Under the pieces are notes generated by a model, which did not search any database, was not told where the DNA came from, and saw only the letters and a program-made list of their open reading frames with translations. Shown in pieces: positions 38,802-47,409 of a stretch of DNA of 64,000 nt. The position numbers and the translations under genes are program-made. Origin of the DNA: Rhodococcus sp. G-MC3 (lineage in GTDB: Bacteria > Actinomycetota > Actinomycetes > Mycobacteriales > Mycobacteriaceae); the NCBI RefSeq assembly GCF_030063335.1, contig NZ_JASISW010000021.1, forward strand, positions 48,016 through 112,015, read 5' to 3'. Numbering within the stretch: position 1 is the first letter of the stretch; the number at the start of each line of letters is the position of its first letter.

Positions 38802-39427
38802 AGCTGTTCCTGGCGTCCTATCGGTTCGGCGCCCACGCCCCGGAGTTCACGACGCTGACCGGAGGTCCAGGACGCGTCGCGGTGATCGCCAACGCCGCAG
38901 ACTGCTGGCCTGCCGCTGCCCGTGAATCTGCAGTGCTCAGCGAGATGCGCGGGTTACGCGAACTCGGTTACGAACCAGAAGAACTGGATCTTCGGCAGTA
39001 CGACGGCCGACCGGACGCGCTGGCAACGCGATTGGACGCCGTTTCCACCGTCTGGATTCGCGGCGGAAACACTTTCGTACTCAGATCGCAGCTCCGCTTC
39101 GGCAAGGCGGACGAGGCACTCGTGTCTCGGGTTCGCGACGGCAGCCTGGTCTACGCCGGATACAGCGCGGGGGCGTGCATCGCGTCACCCTCGCTTCGAG
39201 GCGTCGAAGCAGCCGACGACCCGTCGGACGTCACCGAACACGATCTCGTCTGGGACGGCCTGGGCCTCGTGGATCTGGCATTCGTTCCACACTTCGGGTC
39301 GGTTCTCGACGACACCGATGCAGGCACGTCGATGGTCGACCGGTTCGAACGCGAGCGCGTTCCCTATCTGACACTGACGGACGAGCAGGTCTTCGTCGTC
39401 GACGGCGTACGCGCGGAACGTCTCTAA
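38798..39427 (+). CDS. Peptidase E-like (S51 family) protein
   Basis: 209 residues. Glutamine-amidotransferase-like fold with GGNTFVLRSQL near 88 and the nucleophile elbow VYAGYSAGACIASPSL near 117 (Ser in GYSAG). Then LAFVPHFGS with the expected His near 167. Classical PepE cleaves Asp-X dipeptides; the DLVWDGLGLVDLAFVPH context matches this family. Coupled to the HIT gene, and its stop overlaps the convergent small gene by 4 bases. Confidence 0.85.
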   Translation: MKLFLASYRFGAHAPEFTTLTGGPGRVAVIANAADCWPAAARESAVLSEMRGLRELGYEPEELDLRQYDGRPDALATRLDAVSTVWIRGGNTFVLRSQLRFGKADEALVSRVRDGSLVYAGYSAGACIASPSLRGVEAADDPSDVTEHDLVWDGLGLVDLAFVPHFGSVLDDTDAGTSMVDRFERERVPYLTLTDEQVFVVDGVRAERL

Positions 39428-39735
39428 CCGAGCTGTGCGATCGGCGCCAGACGATCCAGTGACGCCCACGCCATGGTGCACCGCCTGCGCGTCACTTCGT
39501 CTGCGTCGAGCAGAAGCATGTCCAACAGCAAGCGGGGCCGCAGCCTCCAGGTGGTCTCGGCGTCGGTGATCGTCGCTTGGTCGAACAGACCTGACTGTGC
39601 GAGGGCGGTGACCCACTCACCCACGTCACCACGGTGGACAGTTTCGATGGTGTCGTAATCGACTCCGCTGCCGTGAAATTCGTACGAGAACATCGCGGCG
39701 ACGAAATTCCACGACTTCTGCTCTGGATCCATCAT
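39424..39735 (-). CDS. Small uncharacterised protein, paralog B of a pair in this window
   Basis: 103 residues; no named domain recognised. Core motifs FSYEF near residue 16, EWVTALAQSGLF near 41, TTWRLRP near 62, and LLLDADEVTRRR near 74. These align in the same order and spacing with the protein at 32480-32869, about a third identical by eye. It lacks paralog A's Ala/Ser-rich N-terminal extension. A good ribosome site (AGGAGGTCC-like, AGGAGG) precedes the ATG. Function unknown. Confidence 0.7.
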   Translation of the reverse strand: MMDPEQKSWNFVAAMFSYEFHGSGVDYDTIETVHRGDVGEWVTALAQSGLFDQATITDAETTWRLRPRLLLDMLLLDADEVTRRRCTMAWASLDRLAPIAQLG

Positions 39736-39842
39736 CTTCGGACCTCCTGTCGGGTCGGCGCGAGCGCCGAACCTGTAGAACCGCTGGCGTGGACGCTAGA
39801 CCGCGCAACTACAACATTGCATTGCGCCGCAGCATCGATCGG

Positions 39843-39855
39843 GTAACAGAGTTAC
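39843..39855. promoter_or_regulatory. Short inverted repeat GTAAC/GTTAC upstream of paralog B
   Basis: GTAACAGAGTTAC, 5-base arms with a 3-base centre, lies about 110 bases upstream of paralog B and about 80 upstream of the divergent lipoprotein gene. It shares its half-site with the repeat upstream of paralog A. Could be chance. Confidence 0.25.
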
Positions 39856-39930
39856 TGAAGTGACAGATGTGAACAATCGCTCCGATACTCGCCCTACCCG
39901 AATCCCAGCACATCGGTAGGCTCCACCCTC

Positions 39931-40452
39931 GTGTGGAAGAGGGGAATACTCGCCATCGTTACAACACTGTCGATCATGGCGACGGGCTGCTCGGATTCCA
40001 GCTCGGGGGATCAGCAATCGCCTGAAGAATCCGCCGCTGCCCACCCCGCAACCGACGAGCTGTTCGTCGGTGAATGCGGTTCGATGACCGACGGCGACCT
40101 GGTGTCGATCACCGGTGTCCGCGGCCTCGCCTCGACGTCACGAAACTCGATTCGCTGCAGGTGGGACGCAGTGGACACCGGCGCCTACGCGATGTTCACG
40201 TGGTATCGGGGCAGCCCCATCGACCGGGAACGCACTGTCGCGAGCCAGATCGGCCGCGAGATCGGAATCATCGACGCCGATGGACATCCAGGGTTCACCG
40301 CCAGAGGATCAGATGCGTCGTGCGAGGCCGGGGTCGAGTCGGGAGACGGATTTCTGCACTGGTCGCTCAACTACGCTTTCGCAGTCCCGTCGCACGACGT
40401 CTGCGACGTGGTGGCCGATCTCGCCCGCGCAACCGTCGAGAATGCGAAGTAG
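39931..40452 (+). CDS. DUF3558-like lipoprotein 1
   Basis: 173 residues. Signal peptide ILAIVTTLSIMATGC with lipobox ATGC (Cys at residue 20), then a Ser-rich linker and a domain with paired cysteines (VGECGSM, SIRCRWD, DASCEAG, HDVCDVV). The ECGSMT...LVSITG and CRWD pattern fits DUF3558, common in mycolata cell envelopes. GTG start at 39931. Followed after 9 bases by a second protein of the same type, an apparent tandem duplication. Function unknown. Confidence 0.78.
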   Translation: MWKRGILAIVTTLSIMATGCSDSSSGDQQSPEESAAAHPATDELFVGECGSMTDGDLVSITGVRGLASTSRNSIRCRWDAVDTGAYAMFTWYRGSPIDRERTVASQIGREIGIIDADGHPGFTARGSDASCEAGVESGDGFLHWSLNYAFAVPSHDVCDVVADLARATVENAK

Positions 40453-40461
40453 GTGTAGCTC

Positions 40462-40974
40462 GTGAGACGACCGACTCGATTCGTCGCCGCAGCCGTGGTG
40501 CTACTGATGAGCGGCTGCAGCACCACGGTGACCGGCACTCCGACTGCCGTGGGGCCTGGCAACGGCAGCACCGAATTCGACAAGCTGCTCCAGGAATGTG
40601 TCGCCGTACCAGACGACAAGATCGCTGAATCCGTCCAAGCAGAGGCAGTGAATCAGTACTTCTTCGGCGCCGTCTGTATGTGGACCGGCACCGGGCCCGC
40701 AGGCATCGTCGACGTCACCTTCGCCTGGTTCGAAAACAACGGCCTCGGCCGAGAACGCACCCTGTCCGAAAAACTCGACTACCAGGTCGAACCGGTCGTC
40801 GTTGCCGGGACCAGCGCCTTTCTGTCGCGTCGACCGGGCGATCCGTACTCCTGCGGGATCACGGCTGCGTATTCCGGGACCGTCAGCTCGTGGGTGCAGT
40901 ATCGCGGAGGTAACGTCGATCCGTGTGCAGGTGCTACCCGGCTCGCCGAATTGACCTTGCAGCGCAACCAATAA
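40462..40974 (+). CDS. DUF3558-like lipoprotein 2
   Basis: 170 residues. Signal FVAAAVVLLMSGC with lipobox MSGC (Cys at 19), then a short linker and a domain with LLQECVAV, AVCMWTGTG, YSCGITAAY and VDPCAGATRLAEL, so the four-cysteine layout parallels lipoprotein 1, including the RERT block between them. GTG start at 40462. Likely a paralog arisen by duplication. Envelope location predicted. Confidence 0.78.
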   Translation: MRRPTRFVAAAVVLLMSGCSTTVTGTPTAVGPGNGSTEFDKLLQECVAVPDDKIAESVQAEAVNQYFFGAVCMWTGTGPAGIVDVTFAWFENNGLGRERTLSEKLDYQVEPVVVAGTSAFLSRRPGDPYSCGITAAYSGTVSSWVQYRGGNVDPCAGATRLAELTLQRNQ

Positions 40975-41044
40975 CGACTCGCGTCTGCGCAGCGCCCCCT
41001 AGGCTTGGTCAGCGGAGTAACGCAGATCGAGATGGAGAATACCG

Positions 41045-42424
41045 ATGACCGACCTGGCAGCCCGGGCAGACCTGGAAGACTTGGAACGCGCGCTACCGAG
41101 TGGCGCGGTCCTCACCGACCCTGATGTAACGGAGGGCTACCGTCGGGACTGGGCAAAGGATCCGAACGCGGGCACTCCACTGGCCGTCGTGCGAGCAACA
41201 TGCACTGCCGACGTACAGTCCGTCATGAAATGGGCTACTACCCATGGCATTTCGGTGGTTCCACGCGGAGCTGGCTCCGGACTGTCCGGCGGCGCAACGG
41301 CTGTCGACGGCGGAATCGTGCTCAGCACCGAGTTGATGCGCGAGATCACGGTGGACCCCGTCACCCGCGTCGCGGTGACGCAGCCAGGTTTGCTGAATGC
41401 GGAAGTGAAGCAGGCCGCCGCCGAGCACGGCCTCTGGTACCCACCGGATCCGTCGTCCTTCGAAATGTGCTCGATCGGCGGGAACGCAGCAACCAATGCC
41501 GGCGGATTGTGTTGCGTGAAATACGGCGTGACGACCGACTACGTTCTTGGACTCGAAGTCGTCCTCGCCGACGGCACTGCGGTTCGTCTCGGCGGTCCGC
41601 GCCTGAAAGACGTTGCCGGACTTTCGCTGACGAAACTGTTTGTCGGTAGCGAGGGAACGCTCGGCATCATCACCGAGATCACCGTGCGACTCGTACCGGC
41701 GCAACCTCCGGCCAGCACGGTCGTCGCCTCGTTCGCATCGGTTCGCGACGCCACCACTGCGATTCTCGCGATCACTCGCACCCTGCGGCCCTCGATGCTG
41801 GAATTCATGGACCGTGCGTCGATCGGGGCCGTCGAGGACGCCATGAAGATGGGCCTCGATCGCACCGCATCCGCGATGCTCATTGCGCGATCGGATTCCC
41901 CCGGCACCGATCGAGATCGGGAGATCGACATCATGGCCACGGCATGTACGGCCGCGGGCGCATCCGATGTGTTCACCACCGACGACCCGGAAGAGGGAGA
42001 AGCCTTCGCTGCTGCACGACGTTTTGCGATTCCCGCCGTGGAGAGGCTGGGGAGCCTGCTCCTGGAAGACGTCGGCGTCCCGCTACCCGCGCTCCCCGAC
42101 CTCGTCGAAGGTATCGAGCGAATCTCCGAGAAATACGAGGTGCTGGTCGCCGTCATTGCACACGCAGGCGACGGAAACACTCACCCGCTCATCGTGTTCG
42201 ACCCGGCAGATGCCGACATGGAAAGACGTGCCAACGTTGCCTTCGGAGCCATCATGGATCTCGCCATATCGCTGGGCGGCACCATCACGGGCGAACACGG
42301 CGTCGGCAGGCTCAAGAAGGCGTGGCTACCGAATCAGGTCGGTGCGGATGTCATGAAACTGACTCAGCGCATCAAGACCGCTCTCGATCCCGACGGCATC
42401 CTCAACCCCGGTGCGGTGCTGTAG
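41045..42424 (+). CDS. FAD-binding oxidase, GlcD/D-lactate dehydrogenase type
   Basis: 459 residues, VAO/PCMH flavoprotein. FAD motif VPRGAGSGLSGGATAVDGGIV near 76 (split here), then YPPDPSSFEMCSIGGNAATNAGG near 140 and LFVGSEGTLGIITEITVRL near 200. The C-terminal GlcD/cap part includes VAVIAHAGDGNTHPLIVFD near 375 and TITGEHGVGRLKKAWL near 415. Oxidises a 2-hydroxyacid such as D-lactate or glycolate. It stands alone, without GlcE/GlcF partners. A palindrome follows the stop. Confidence 0.9.
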   Translation: MTDLAARADLEDLERALPSGAVLTDPDVTEGYRRDWAKDPNAGTPLAVVRATCTADVQSVMKWATTHGISVVPRGAGSGLSGGATAVDGGIVLSTELMREITVDPVTRVAVTQPGLLNAEVKQAAAEHGLWYPPDPSSFEMCSIGGNAATNAGGLCCVKYGVTTDYVLGLEVVLADGTAVRLGGPRLKDVAGLSLTKLFVGSEGTLGIITEITVRLVPAQPPASTVVASFASVRDATTAILAITRTLRPSMLEFMDRASIGAVEDAMKMGLDRTASAMLIARSDSPGTDRDREIDIMATACTAAGASDVFTTDDPEEGEAFAAARRFAIPAVERLGSLLLEDVGVPLPALPDLVEGIERISEKYEVLVAVIAHAGDGNTHPLIVFDPADADMERRANVAFGAIMDLAISLGGTITGEHGVGRLKKAWLPNQVGADVMKLTQRIKTALDPDGILNPGAVL

Positions 42425-42433
42425 GCGCCTTCG

Positions 42434-42485
42434 GCGTACGTGAGTGAAAATACGTCCCCTGGAACGTATTTTCACTCACATACGC
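42434..42485. repeat. Intergenic palindrome, copy 2 (ACGT-type hairpin)
   Basis: Arms of 22 bases (42434-42455 and 42464-42485) with a single mismatch and an 8-base loop. The core GTGAAAATACGTC is shared with copy 1 at 5916-5963. It separates convergent genes, 10 bases past the FAD oxidase stop, and includes the aminotransferase stop codon at 42476-42478. Likely a bidirectional terminator or a member of a dispersed repeat family. Confidence 0.85.
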
Positions 42486-43786
42486 GACGCGCACTCGTCG
42501 GCGACAGTGAGCACCTCGTCGAGAATTTCGAGCCCCTGACGGATCTCGTCCTCCGACGTCGTGAGCGGTGGCGCGACCTGAATGCGGTTGCCCGCCATGA
42601 ACGGCCACAGTCCGCGAGACTTGGCCGCTGCGGTAACCTCTGCCATCGGTGCAGCATCCTTGCCCGACGCGGCGAAGGGCACCAACGGTTCTCGCGTGGA
42701 CTGATCTTTCACCAGTTCCACTGCCCAGAAGAACCCCTTACCCCTGACCTCGCCGACGCTGGGGTGCGACTCGGACAATTTGGCGAGCCCTGCGCCCAAC
42801 ACGTCGTCACCCACTACACGCACGTGCGGGAGAATCTGGTCTCGCTCGAAGACCTCGATGGAGGCAACTCCGACTGCACATGCGAGAGGATGCCCCGAAT
42901 ACGTCAATCCCCCGGGATAAGGCTTGTGGTCGAAGTCCGACGCGATCTTTTCCGAAATCACCACCCCGCCGAGCGGTACGTAACCCGAGTTGATTCCCTT
43001 CGCGAAGGTGATCAGATCCGGTTCCACATCCCACGCCTGGCAGGCGAACCATTCGCCGACACGGCCGAATCCGACCATGACCTCGTCGGCAATGTAGACG
43101 ATCTCGTATCGATCACACAGCTCGCGAACTCCGGCGAGGTAGCCGGGCGGTGGCACGAGAACACCGTTGGTTCCCACGACCGACTCGAGGATGAGACCTG
43201 CGATGTTCTGCGCGCCTTCCAGCTCGATCACCTGCTGCAGGTGCGAGAGAGCCGCCGCCGTTTCCTCCTCCGGCGTGTTCGTTCCCCACGGCGACCGGTA
43301 GGGATACGGCCCGAAGAAACGGACGACGTCGACGTTGGTCGGCTCGGTTCCCCACCGCCGCGGTTCGCCGGTCAAACCGATCGCGACGCCGGTCCCACCG
43401 TGATACGACCGGTACGCGGCAAGCATCTTGGTCCGCCCGGTGTGCTGACGGGCAAGCCTGACTGCATGCTCGATCGCTTCGGCACCGCCGGTGGTGAAGA
43501 AGACACGATTCAGATCTCCCGGTGCACGCTCGGCGACCATGGCAGCGAGCTTGCTGCGTGTCGAATTCGCTACCGTCGGCGAGATCGTCGTCAGGATGTG
43601 TGCCTGTTCGACGATCGCCGCCACGAGGTCCGGGTGCTGATGTCCTAGATTCAGGTTGACGAGCTGAGACGAGAAATCGAGATACCGATTTCCCTTGTCG
43701 TCCCAGAACCAAGACCCCTCACCGCCCTCGACCGTGATGGGATTGAGCTCGGCCTGGGCCGCCCAGGAGTAGAACACGTGATCCAT
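42476..43786 (-). CDS. Class III aminotransferase, probable beta-alanine:pyruvate-type transaminase
   Basis: 436 residues. PLP fold-type I: GGAEAIEHAVRLAR near 100, SYHGGTGVAIGLTGE near 128, IADEVMVGFGRVGEW near 232, and the PLP lysine in LITFAKGINSGYVPLGGV near 262. Last gene of the pyrimidine operon, directly abutting the solute-binding protein gene. In the reductive pathway it would convert beta-alanine to malonate semialdehyde. Taurine or omega-amino acid transaminase activity is possible. The final codons and stop are contributed by the palindrome at 42434-42485. Confidence 0.85.
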   Translation of the reverse strand: MDHVFYSWAAQAELNPITVEGGEGSWFWDDKGNRYLDFSSQLVNLNLGHQHPDLVAAIVEQAHILTTISPTVANSTRSKLAAMVAERAPGDLNRVFFTTGGAEAIEHAVRLARQHTGRTKMLAAYRSYHGGTGVAIGLTGEPRRWGTEPTNVDVVRFFGPYPYRSPWGTNTPEEETAAALSHLQQVIELEGAQNIAGLILESVVGTNGVLVPPPGYLAGVRELCDRYEIVYIADEVMVGFGRVGEWFACQAWDVEPDLITFAKGINSGYVPLGGVVISEKIASDFDHKPYPGGLTYSGHPLACAVGVASIEVFERDQILPHVRVVGDDVLGAGLAKLSESHPSVGEVRGKGFFWAVELVKDQSTREPLVPFAASGKDAAPMAEVTAAAKSRGLWPFMAGNRIQVAPPLTTSEDEIRQGLEILDEVLTVADECASRM

Positions 43787-44932
43787 CTACTTGCCACCTT
43801 CCTCCAACGTCACCTCGGTGGGAGCATAAGACTCCCCGGTGACGTCCACTCCGTCGTTCTTCAACATATCCAAAGCCTGCGTGACGTACTCGTTGGTGTA
43901 GGCCTCGGAATCGGGATCCGCGGTGAGCACCGTCGATCCCTCGGCGTTCTTGGTCGACTTGGCGATCTCGACAGTCCGGCCCCACGACGACTCGTCGATC
44001 ATGCCTATTCCGGCCGGTGACGGCCAGATGAGTTTGTTGACCTCGTTGACCTGCCACAGTTGATGACTGGCCCCGAGTGTCGATCCCGCAGCGACGGTGA
44101 TGTCGCGGCACTTCTCCACATTGTCTCGGCAGAATGCCCAACCCTTCAGCGAGGCCGCGATGAACTTGACCGTCTGCTCCTTGTACACATCATCGGAAAG
44201 TTTGTCGGTATTGGCCCAGATCGCATCCTGCAGCATCGCCACACCGTCGGTGTTCCAATCGATGGTGTTGAAATCTGCGGCGGTGTAGAGCCGCCCGGTG
44301 GCCGGGTTCACCGTCTCGAGCAACTGCGCATACTCGTTGTAGGACATGGCCTGTGCCGCTGCGATATCACCGGACAGCAGTCCGTTCATGTCGAACTGCT
44401 GCTGAACCAACGTGACGTCGCTCGATGGATTGAGACCGGAATCGGTCATACCGGCGAACAGTTCGAACTCGTTTCCGTAACCCCAATTTCCGACTGTCTT
44501 GCCGCGCAGGTCAGCGGGACCGGTGATGTTCTGATCCTTGAACGACGCCTGCAGCGTGCCCGATTTCTGGAAGATCTGCGCAACGTCGGTGATGCCCGCG
44601 CCTGCTTCTCTCGACGCGAGGGCCTTGGGAACCCAAGCGATTGCATAGTCGGCCTGGCCCTGCGCGAGGACCGTTTGCGGCACGATATCCGTTCCACCGT
44701 CGAGGATTTCGACGTTCAACCCCTGATCCTTGTAGAAACCCTGATCGAGGGCGGCCAGATAGCCCGCGAACTGGCCCTGCTTGAACCACTGAAGCTGCAA
44801 TTTGACGGTCGTCGTGCCGTCTTCGCTCGTTGCGGAGTCGGTCGTGGTGGTACTACATGCCGTCGCGAGCAGTGCAACGGAGAGGATCGCCGCGGCAAGG
44901 GGTCTGGTTCTGCGGGTGATGGAACGGATCAC
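43787..44932 (-). CDS. NMT1/THI5-type solute-binding lipoprotein, probable pyrimidine importer
   Basis: 381 residues from GTG 44932. Signal RPLAAAILSVALLATAC with lipobox (Cys about 26). Then the NMT1/THI5 opening VKLQLQWFKQGQFAGYLAA and YKDQGLNVEIL. Later DLRGKTVGNWGYGNEFE near 160. Binding proteins of this class commonly carry pyrimidines, riboflavin or sulfonates. Operon with dihydropyrimidinase suggests dihydrouracil, dihydrothymine or a ureido product. A longer in-frame start lies within the permease gene and is rejected. Confidence 0.85.
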   Translation of the reverse strand: MIRSITRRTRPLAAAILSVALLATACSTTTTDSATSEDGTTTVKLQLQWFKQGQFAGYLAALDQGFYKDQGLNVEILDGGTDIVPQTVLAQGQADYAIAWVPKALASREAGAGITDVAQIFQKSGTLQASFKDQNITGPADLRGKTVGNWGYGNEFELFAGMTDSGLNPSSDVTLVQQQFDMNGLLSGDIAAAQAMSYNEYAQLLETVNPATGRLYTAADFNTIDWNTDGVAMLQDAIWANTDKLSDDVYKEQTVKFIAASLKGWAFCRDNVEKCRDITVAAGSTLGASHQLWQVNEVNKLIWPSPAGIGMIDESSWGRTVEIAKSTKNAEGSTVLTADPDSEAYTNEYVTQALDMLKNDGVDVTGESYAPTEVTLEEGGK

Positions 44933-44942
44933 GAGTGTCTCC

Positions 44943-45704
44943 TCAGGCGGTGAGCGCGCTGCGAGCAGGGCGCCGGGTAGCGAGTCGTTCGAGCAACAGC
45001 ACGAGCAGAAAGAACAACAAACCCACGATGACCGCGCCGAGTACGTACGCCCAGGCACGGGGATACGCGGTGTTCGACGCCGCCGACGTGATCCGTGACC
45101 CCAGACCGTTCTGGAGGCCGCCGAAGTATTCGGTGATGATGGCAGCAATGACAGCATTGGGCGCAGCAACCCGCAACCCGGTGAAGATGAGAGGCAGTGC
45201 AGTCGGAAATCTGACGAGCCTGGTGATCTGCCCATTGGATGCTGCGCTCGCCTGCATCAGATCGAGGTGAACCGGCGCAACCTGCCTCAACCCCTTTGCA
45301 GCGCTGACGAACACCGGGAAGAACACGACGATGGTCACCACCAGCCGTCGCGGCAGGTCCGTCGTCGCCGAGAACATCGAATTGAACACCGGGGCAAGCG
45401 CAACGATCGGAATTGCAGCCGCCGCCGCGGCGATCGGCGACAATAATTCGTCGACGATGCGCAGCCGCACTGCCACCGCAGCAGCGAGCAACCCGAGCAG
45501 TGAACCGACAACGAGTCCGATGAAGGCATTCTTGCCGGTTGCCATCGACGCAGTGGTGATGTTGCCGAGGTTCGCACGGAACTGCTCGAATATCGACGTT
45601 GGCGAGGGCAATAGAAACGACGGAAGCCCACCGATGTCGGTGACCAACTGCCACACGGCGACCAGCAGGACACCGAATATCACCGGTGGCAACCAGGTCT
45701 TCAC
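44943..45704 (-). CDS. ABC permease 2 of pyrimidine operon (SsuC/TauC-like)
   Basis: 253 residues with about six spans, starting MKTWLPPVIFGVLLVAVWQL. The EAA-like coupling loop is LMQASAASNGQITRLVRFPTALP truncated here to its centre, near residue 150. It overlaps the ATPase stop by 4 bases. Two different permeases in the operon imply a heterodimeric channel. Confidence 0.88.
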   Translation of the reverse strand: MKTWLPPVIFGVLLVAVWQLVTDIGGLPSFLLPSPTSIFEQFRANLGNITTASMATGKNAFIGLVVGSLLGLLAAAVAVRLRIVDELLSPIAAAAAAIPIVALAPVFNSMFSATTDLPRRLVVTIVVFFPVFVSAAKGLRQVAPVHLDLMQASAASNGQITRLVRFPTALPLIFTGLRVAAPNAVIAAIITEYFGGLQNGLGSRITSAASNTAYPRAWAYVLGAVIVGLLFFLLVLLLERLATRRPARSALTA

Positions 45705-46468
45705 GCGGTCAACCGCCCGTGTAGCGATTCACGCACGGCCGTGACCGACCGGAAGAACGTAGCCGTCTCGCGCCGATCGGTGCCCTCGGCAATCGTCTTG
45801 TCCATCTCTAGCACGTCGACGATGCGACCTGGCCGCGCGGACATGACGACAACGCGATCCGAGAGGTAGACCGCCTCCGGAATCGAGTGCGTGACGAAAA
45901 CTACTGCCGCTGAGGTCTCTTCGACGATACGAAGAAGATCGTTCTGCATACGTTCACGCGTCATCTCGTCGAGAGCACCGAATGGTTCGTCCATCAGCAG
46001 CAGAGCGGGCGTTCGCGCAAGTGCACGGGCAATGGCCACCCGCTGTTGCATGCCGCCGGACAGCTCCGTCGGAAATCGATCGGCGAAATCCGTCAGACCG
46101 ACGAGCTCGAGCAACTCGGTGGACCGAGCACGCCGTTCCGATTTACTTACCTTGTGCAGCTGGAGGGGAAGCTCGATATTGGCTCGCACCGTTCGCCAAT
46201 CGAGCAGACCGGCCTGCTGGAACGCGATGCCGTAGTCCTGGTCGAGGCGGGCCTGACGTGTCGACTTGCCGAACACCGCCACCGAACCGGACGACGGCTG
46301 CTCGAGATCGGCCAGGATCCGCAGCAGAGTCGACTTTCCACATCCAGAAGGGCCGATGAGGGAGACGAATTCCCCGGCAGCCACGGTCAACTCGATATCC
46401 GTCAGGGCCGTAACACCCGCGGCGTCGAAGACTTTCCCAACTCCGATCACTGAAATGGCGTCGGTCAC
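45701..46468 (-). CDS. ABC ATPase of pyrimidine operon (SsuB/TauB-like)
   Basis: 255 residues. Walker A GPSGCGKSTLLRIL near 38, Q-loop AFQQAGLLDWRTV, signature LSGGMQQRVAIARAL near 140, Walker B LLMDEPFGALDEMTRERM and H-loop FVTHSIPEAV. All canonical. Overlaps both permease genes by 4 bases (ATGA type). Confidence 0.93.
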   Translation of the reverse strand: MTDAISVIGVGKVFDAAGVTALTDIELTVAAGEFVSLIGPSGCGKSTLLRILADLEQPSSGSVAVFGKSTRQARLDQDYGIAFQQAGLLDWRTVRANIELPLQLHKVSKSERRARSTELLELVGLTDFADRFPTELSGGMQQRVAIARALARTPALLLMDEPFGALDEMTRERMQNDLLRIVEETSAAVVFVTHSIPEAVYLSDRVVVMSARPGRIVDVLEMDKTIAEGTDRRETATFFRSVTAVRESLHGRLTA

Positions 46469-47409
46469 TGTGTCCTCCGTCGCGACGGGAGGCGGCCGGC
46501 GTACCGCCCCAGCGCATATTCGAGTAGTCCGACCAGACCGGTCACGATGATCCCGAGGATTGCGGCACCGAGCACTGCGGCATACAACCGCGAGGAGTTA
46601 CCGGTCGCCTGCTGGGAGAAGACGATGATCTGGCGACCGATGCCCCCGGTCGTGCCGGTCGATATCTCGGCGACGACGGCTCCGACCACCGAAGCCGCGG
46701 CAGCGAGCCGAAGCGACGGAATCAGATGTGGAATCGACGCCGGGAATCGAACGCGCACCAGAGTGGACCACCATCCTGCTGCATAGCAGTGCATCAATTC
46801 CAACGCAGCAGGCTTCGGTGAACGAAGACCCCGCAGCATGCCGACTGCGACCGGAAAGAATGCAAGATAGGAGGCGATGACGGTGATGCTCATCCAGGGT
46901 TGCCACGCATAACCGGCGACGGCGATCTTGCCTCCCCAGCCCGCCACCAACGGCGCCAACGCGATCAACGGAACCGTCTGGGAAATGACGACGTACGGAA
47001 GAATTGCCCGCTCGACCCAGACGAATCTTTGCATCGCAATCGCCAACAGAAGGCCGACGATCGCGCCGAGAACGAAGCCGGTAACCGCTAGTCCGAACGT
47101 GAAGGTTCCGCTGCTCAGTATCGCTGCACCGACCGATCTGGCCCCGGCGACATTGACTTCGGGATCGCCCAACACACCGATGACCGCCCATACGTGCGGC
47201 AATGCACCATCATCGGTGCGAGGAAGCACCCGGACGCTGCCCAGTGACACTCCGTTGGTCGGGACGATCACTTTCACGAGTTCCCACACGAGCAGGATCA
47301 GGACGACGGAAGCCACCGCCATCGCAGGCCGCCGGATTCCGCTGACCCGGCTACGCGGCGGGGCGACCGCCTGAGCACTATCGATAGGAGGCGAATCGGT
47401 CATCGTCAC
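46465..47409 (-). CDS. ABC permease 1 of pyrimidine operon (SsuC/TauC-like)
   Basis: 314 residues. A cytoplasmic tail of about 28 residues, then AVASVVLILLVWELVKVIV, an insert of about 50 residues, and a BPD-transport core with PYVVISQTVPLIALAPL near 143 and the EAA region LELMHCYAAGWWSTLVRVRF near 205-225. Overlaps the LLM oxidoreductase gene by 4 bases. It pairs with permease 2. Confidence 0.88.
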   Translation of the reverse strand: MTMTDSPPIDSAQAVAPPRSRVSGIRRPAMAVASVVLILLVWELVKVIVPTNGVSLGSVRVLPRTDDGALPHVWAVIGVLGDPEVNVAGARSVGAAILSSGTFTFGLAVTGFVLGAIVGLLLAIAMQRFVWVERAILPYVVISQTVPLIALAPLVAGWGGKIAVAGYAWQPWMSITVIASYLAFFPVAVGMLRGLRSPKPAALELMHCYAAGWWSTLVRVRFPASIPHLIPSLRLAAAASVVGAVVAEISTGTTGGIGRQIIVFSQQATGNSSRLYAAVLGAAILGIIVTGLVGLLEYALGRYAGRLPSRRRTQ

